A stretch of 64,000 bases of DNA from positions 310,001 to 374,000 of the forward strand of contig NZ_OU745390.1 in NCBI RefSeq assembly GCF_916618955.1, in the 5' to 3' direction. This DNA is from Pseudomonas sp. Marseille-Q3773. GTDB taxonomy: Bacteria; Pseudomonadota; Gammaproteobacteria; Pseudomonadales; Pseudomonadaceae. A program made the translations under genes and the position numbers. The notes under the pieces were generated by a model. It saw nothing but the letters and a program-made list of their open reading frames with translations. It did not search any database and was not told the origin of the DNA. Below are positions 62,882 to 64,000 of the stretch, piece after piece. Numbering within the stretch: the stretch's first letter is position 1; each line of letters begins with the position of its first letter.

Positions 62882-62925
62882 GTGCAATCTGCAAGGTCGT
62901 GCATTTTGCACAGTGCATTTTGCAC
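62882..62925. promoter_or_regulatory. Tandem palindromes GTGCA-N3-TGCAC (probable operator array)
   Basis: Two perfect 13-base copies of gtgcattttgcac lie at 62899-62911 and 62913-62925, 14 bases apart, and a third near-copy gtgcaatctgcaa at 62882-62894. Each is a perfect or near-perfect inverted repeat, the form of a site for a dimeric regulator. They sit between the DUF3509 gene (minus strand) and the ankyrin gene (plus strand), beside an A/T-rich stretch at 62820-62870 likely to hold a promoter. I do not recognise the motif. Confidence 0.6.
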
Positions 62926-63026
62926 GGTTCGCCTGGTAGCCTATCGGCTCGATAGAAACTGAACCTTTGACCGGCAACCAGGGCCTGACAAACACTTGGG
63001 CAATGATTGATGCCAGGAGGTTCCCG

Positions 63027-63551
63027 ATGTCCACCCAAACCGCACCCGCCACCATGACCGAAGACGAGGCGGTCGCATTCGCCGAGCAGGTATTCGAGCG
63101 CGCCCGCCAGGGCGATGCCGAGATGCTGGGCCGCCTGCTGGCCAGCGGCCTGCCGGCCAACCTGCGCAACCACAAGGGCGACACCTTGCTGATGCTGGCC
63201 AGCTACCACGGCCATCATGACGCCGTGCGGGTGCTGTTGGCACACGGTGCCGACCCGCTGATTGCCAACGACAACGGCCAGTTGCCCATCGCCGGTGCCG
63301 CGTTCAAGGGCGACCTGGCCATGATCCGCCTGCTGCTCGAGCACGGCGTGCCGGTGGATGCCGCCGCGCAGGACGGCCGCACCGCCTTGATGCTGGCGGC
63401 CATGTTCAACCGCGGTGAGATTCTCGATTACCTGCTGGCCCAGGGCGCCGACCCGGCGCGCCAGGATGCTCGCGGGGCCACCGCGCTGATGGCAGCGCAA
63501 ACCATGGGCGCAGTGGACGCCGCAGCACGGCTGCAAGCGCTGGTCGGCTAA
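63027..63551 (+). CDS. Ankyrin-repeat protein
   Basis: A 174-residue protein made of about four ankyrin repeats after a short helical N-terminus (MTEDEAVAFAEQVFERARQGDAEML). Repeat cores visible: LPANLRNHKGDTLLMLASYHGHHDAVRVLLAHGADP, LIANDNGQLPIAGAAFKGDLAMIRLLLEHGVPVDAAAQDGRTALMLAAMFNRGEILDYLLAQGADP. Such small bacterial ankyrin proteins mediate protein contacts; in Pseudomonas AnkB, near a catalase, is involved in oxidative-stress protection, but no catalase is here. The ATG at 63027 has a ccaggagg site nine bases upstream. It ends 59 bases before the next gene. Confidence 0.9.
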   Translation: MSTQTAPATMTEDEAVAFAEQVFERARQGDAEMLGRLLASGLPANLRNHKGDTLLMLASYHGHHDAVRVLLAHGADPLIANDNGQLPIAGAAFKGDLAMIRLLLEHGVPVDAAAQDGRTALMLAAMFNRGEILDYLLAQGADPARQDARGATALMAAQTMGAVDAAARLQALVG

Positions 63552-63610
63552 CCGCAAGGGGGCGTTTGCGGCTATCCTTGGCGACTTTTCACCCGTCGCA
63601 GGCCCCTTTC

Positions 63611-64000
63611 ATGAAAACTCAGTTGCGCGAATTCATCAGCCTCATTGGCGCTGGCTGCATGCGCGAGGAAGACATCGAGCGCATCGCCGACGAGGCCGCC
63701 CAGGCCTACGCCGACCCGGCCGCCTTCCTGGCCGCCAACCCCGACATCAACTACGACGACAGCTTCCCCATCCCGCTGGGCGAATGGGTGGTACTGGGCA
63801 GCCTGCCGGACACCGTGGTGTTCCAGGCCGACAGCTACCAGGACCTGTTCCAGCAGATCAGCGCTTCGTTCGACCAGAGCGTACCGTTTACCCTCAAGCC
63901 CAAGCAGTTGGCCCGCACCGAGCCGCTGACCGCGCTCAACCGCATTCAGGTGCAGATGGGGGCGCTGAACAAGGAAGCGGGGGGTTATGTATTGCTCAAC
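63611..64000 (+). CDS. Unrecognised protein, N-terminal part
   Basis: Open frame from the ATG at 63611 to the window edge, 130 residues without a stop. It starts MKTQLREFISLIGAGCMREE and contains IPLGEWVVLGSLPDTVVFQADSYQDLFQQISASF and LKPKQLARTEPLTALNRIQVQMGALN. It looks like a soluble alpha/beta protein with codon use typical of the core genome. I do not recognise the family. The other frames over this stretch are poorer. Confidence 0.75.
   Translation, partial: MKTQLREFISLIGAGCMREEDIERIADEAAQAYADPAAFLAANPDINYDDSFPIPLGEWVVLGSLPDTVVFQADSYQDLFQQISASFDQSVPFTLKPKQLARTEPLTALNRIQVQMGALNKEAGGYVLLN

Noticed and set aside
62882..62925. Short tandem repeats considered as the start of a CRISPR array or transposon ends
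   Set aside because: Units are 13 bases with one-base spacing, perfectly palindromic, and no spacers, target-site duplications or transposase are present; an operator array fits better.
1..64000. Search for tRNA, rRNA, integrase, transposase and phage genes
   Set aside because: None was recognised on either strand, so no attachment site or mobile element is claimed despite the island-like composition of 25-36 kb.

Overview
The window looks like a chromosomal segment of a Pseudomonas of the P. putida group. The evidence is the ihfB to wbpM O-antigen layout, the comEA / DUF2897 / pyrF block after it, DUF3509 (a Pseudomonas family), strong G/C third-position bias in the housekeeping genes, and several inverted pairs of the REP element typical of P. 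putida ('ggcctcttcgcgggnnnncccgctcccacag' type). No rRNA, tRNA, CRISPR array, prophage or insertion sequence was recognised.

Layout. (1) 1-3.0 kb, left boundary: the end of an acyltransferase-3 gene, ihfB, a LapA-domain membrane protein and a beta-CASP metallo-beta-lactamase-fold RNA-processing type enzyme. (2) 3.4-21.2 kb, O-antigen locus. A plus-strand run holds a GT4 glycosyltransferase, three genes that should make UDP-N-acetyl-L-quinovosamine (or its L-rhamno/L-fuco isomer), an atypical SDR, another GT4 and a Wzy_C-type polymerase/ligase. It meets head-on a minus-strand block: a second polymerase-like protein, a third large polytopic protein, a GT2 and the Wzx flippase. The plus strand then resumes with a WbpV/WbpK-like reductase/epimerase, wbpL (initiating transferase) and wbpM (4,6-dehydratase). 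(3) 21.3-24.8 kb: rmlCBDA for dTDP-L-rhamnose. (4) 25.0-42.3 kb, a second, more A/T-rich polysaccharide block on the minus strand that reads from wecB leftward: wecB, wecC (UDP-ManNAcA), a 1,849-residue methyltransferase / coiled-coil / multi-glycosyltransferase protein, a glycosyltransferase fused to DUF6270, a lipoprotein, a membrane protein with what looks like a degenerate kinase domain, two GT4 enzymes and an acyltransferase. A free-standing DUF6270 protein follows after a 555-base gap. (5) 43.0-64.0 kb, ordinary core genome: comEA, a DUF2897 protein, pyrF, oxidoreductases, an MFS exporter with a divergent MocR regulator, a chemoreceptor, benE, a GST, folE, an Smr protein, prmB, aroC, an acireductone-dioxygenase-like protein, an ankyrin protein and others.

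How it fits together. WbpM with the 17153 SDR and WbpL would start the repeat unit on undecaprenyl phosphate. L-QuiNAc-type sugar, L-rhamnose and ManNAcA are made in the window, and at least seven further glycosyltransferase domains could use them. Wzx and one or more of three polymerase-like proteins would export and polymerise. No wzz chain-length gene, no ABC exporter and no ligase that can be told apart from a polymerase is visible. The most unusual element is the giant 34350-39899 protein. Its methyltransferase followed by a ~475-residue coiled coil recalls the chain-terminating ruler WbdD of E. coli O9a, but it carries glycosyltransferase domains instead of a kinase. The operon also encodes a separate membrane protein with a kinase-like C-terminal region.
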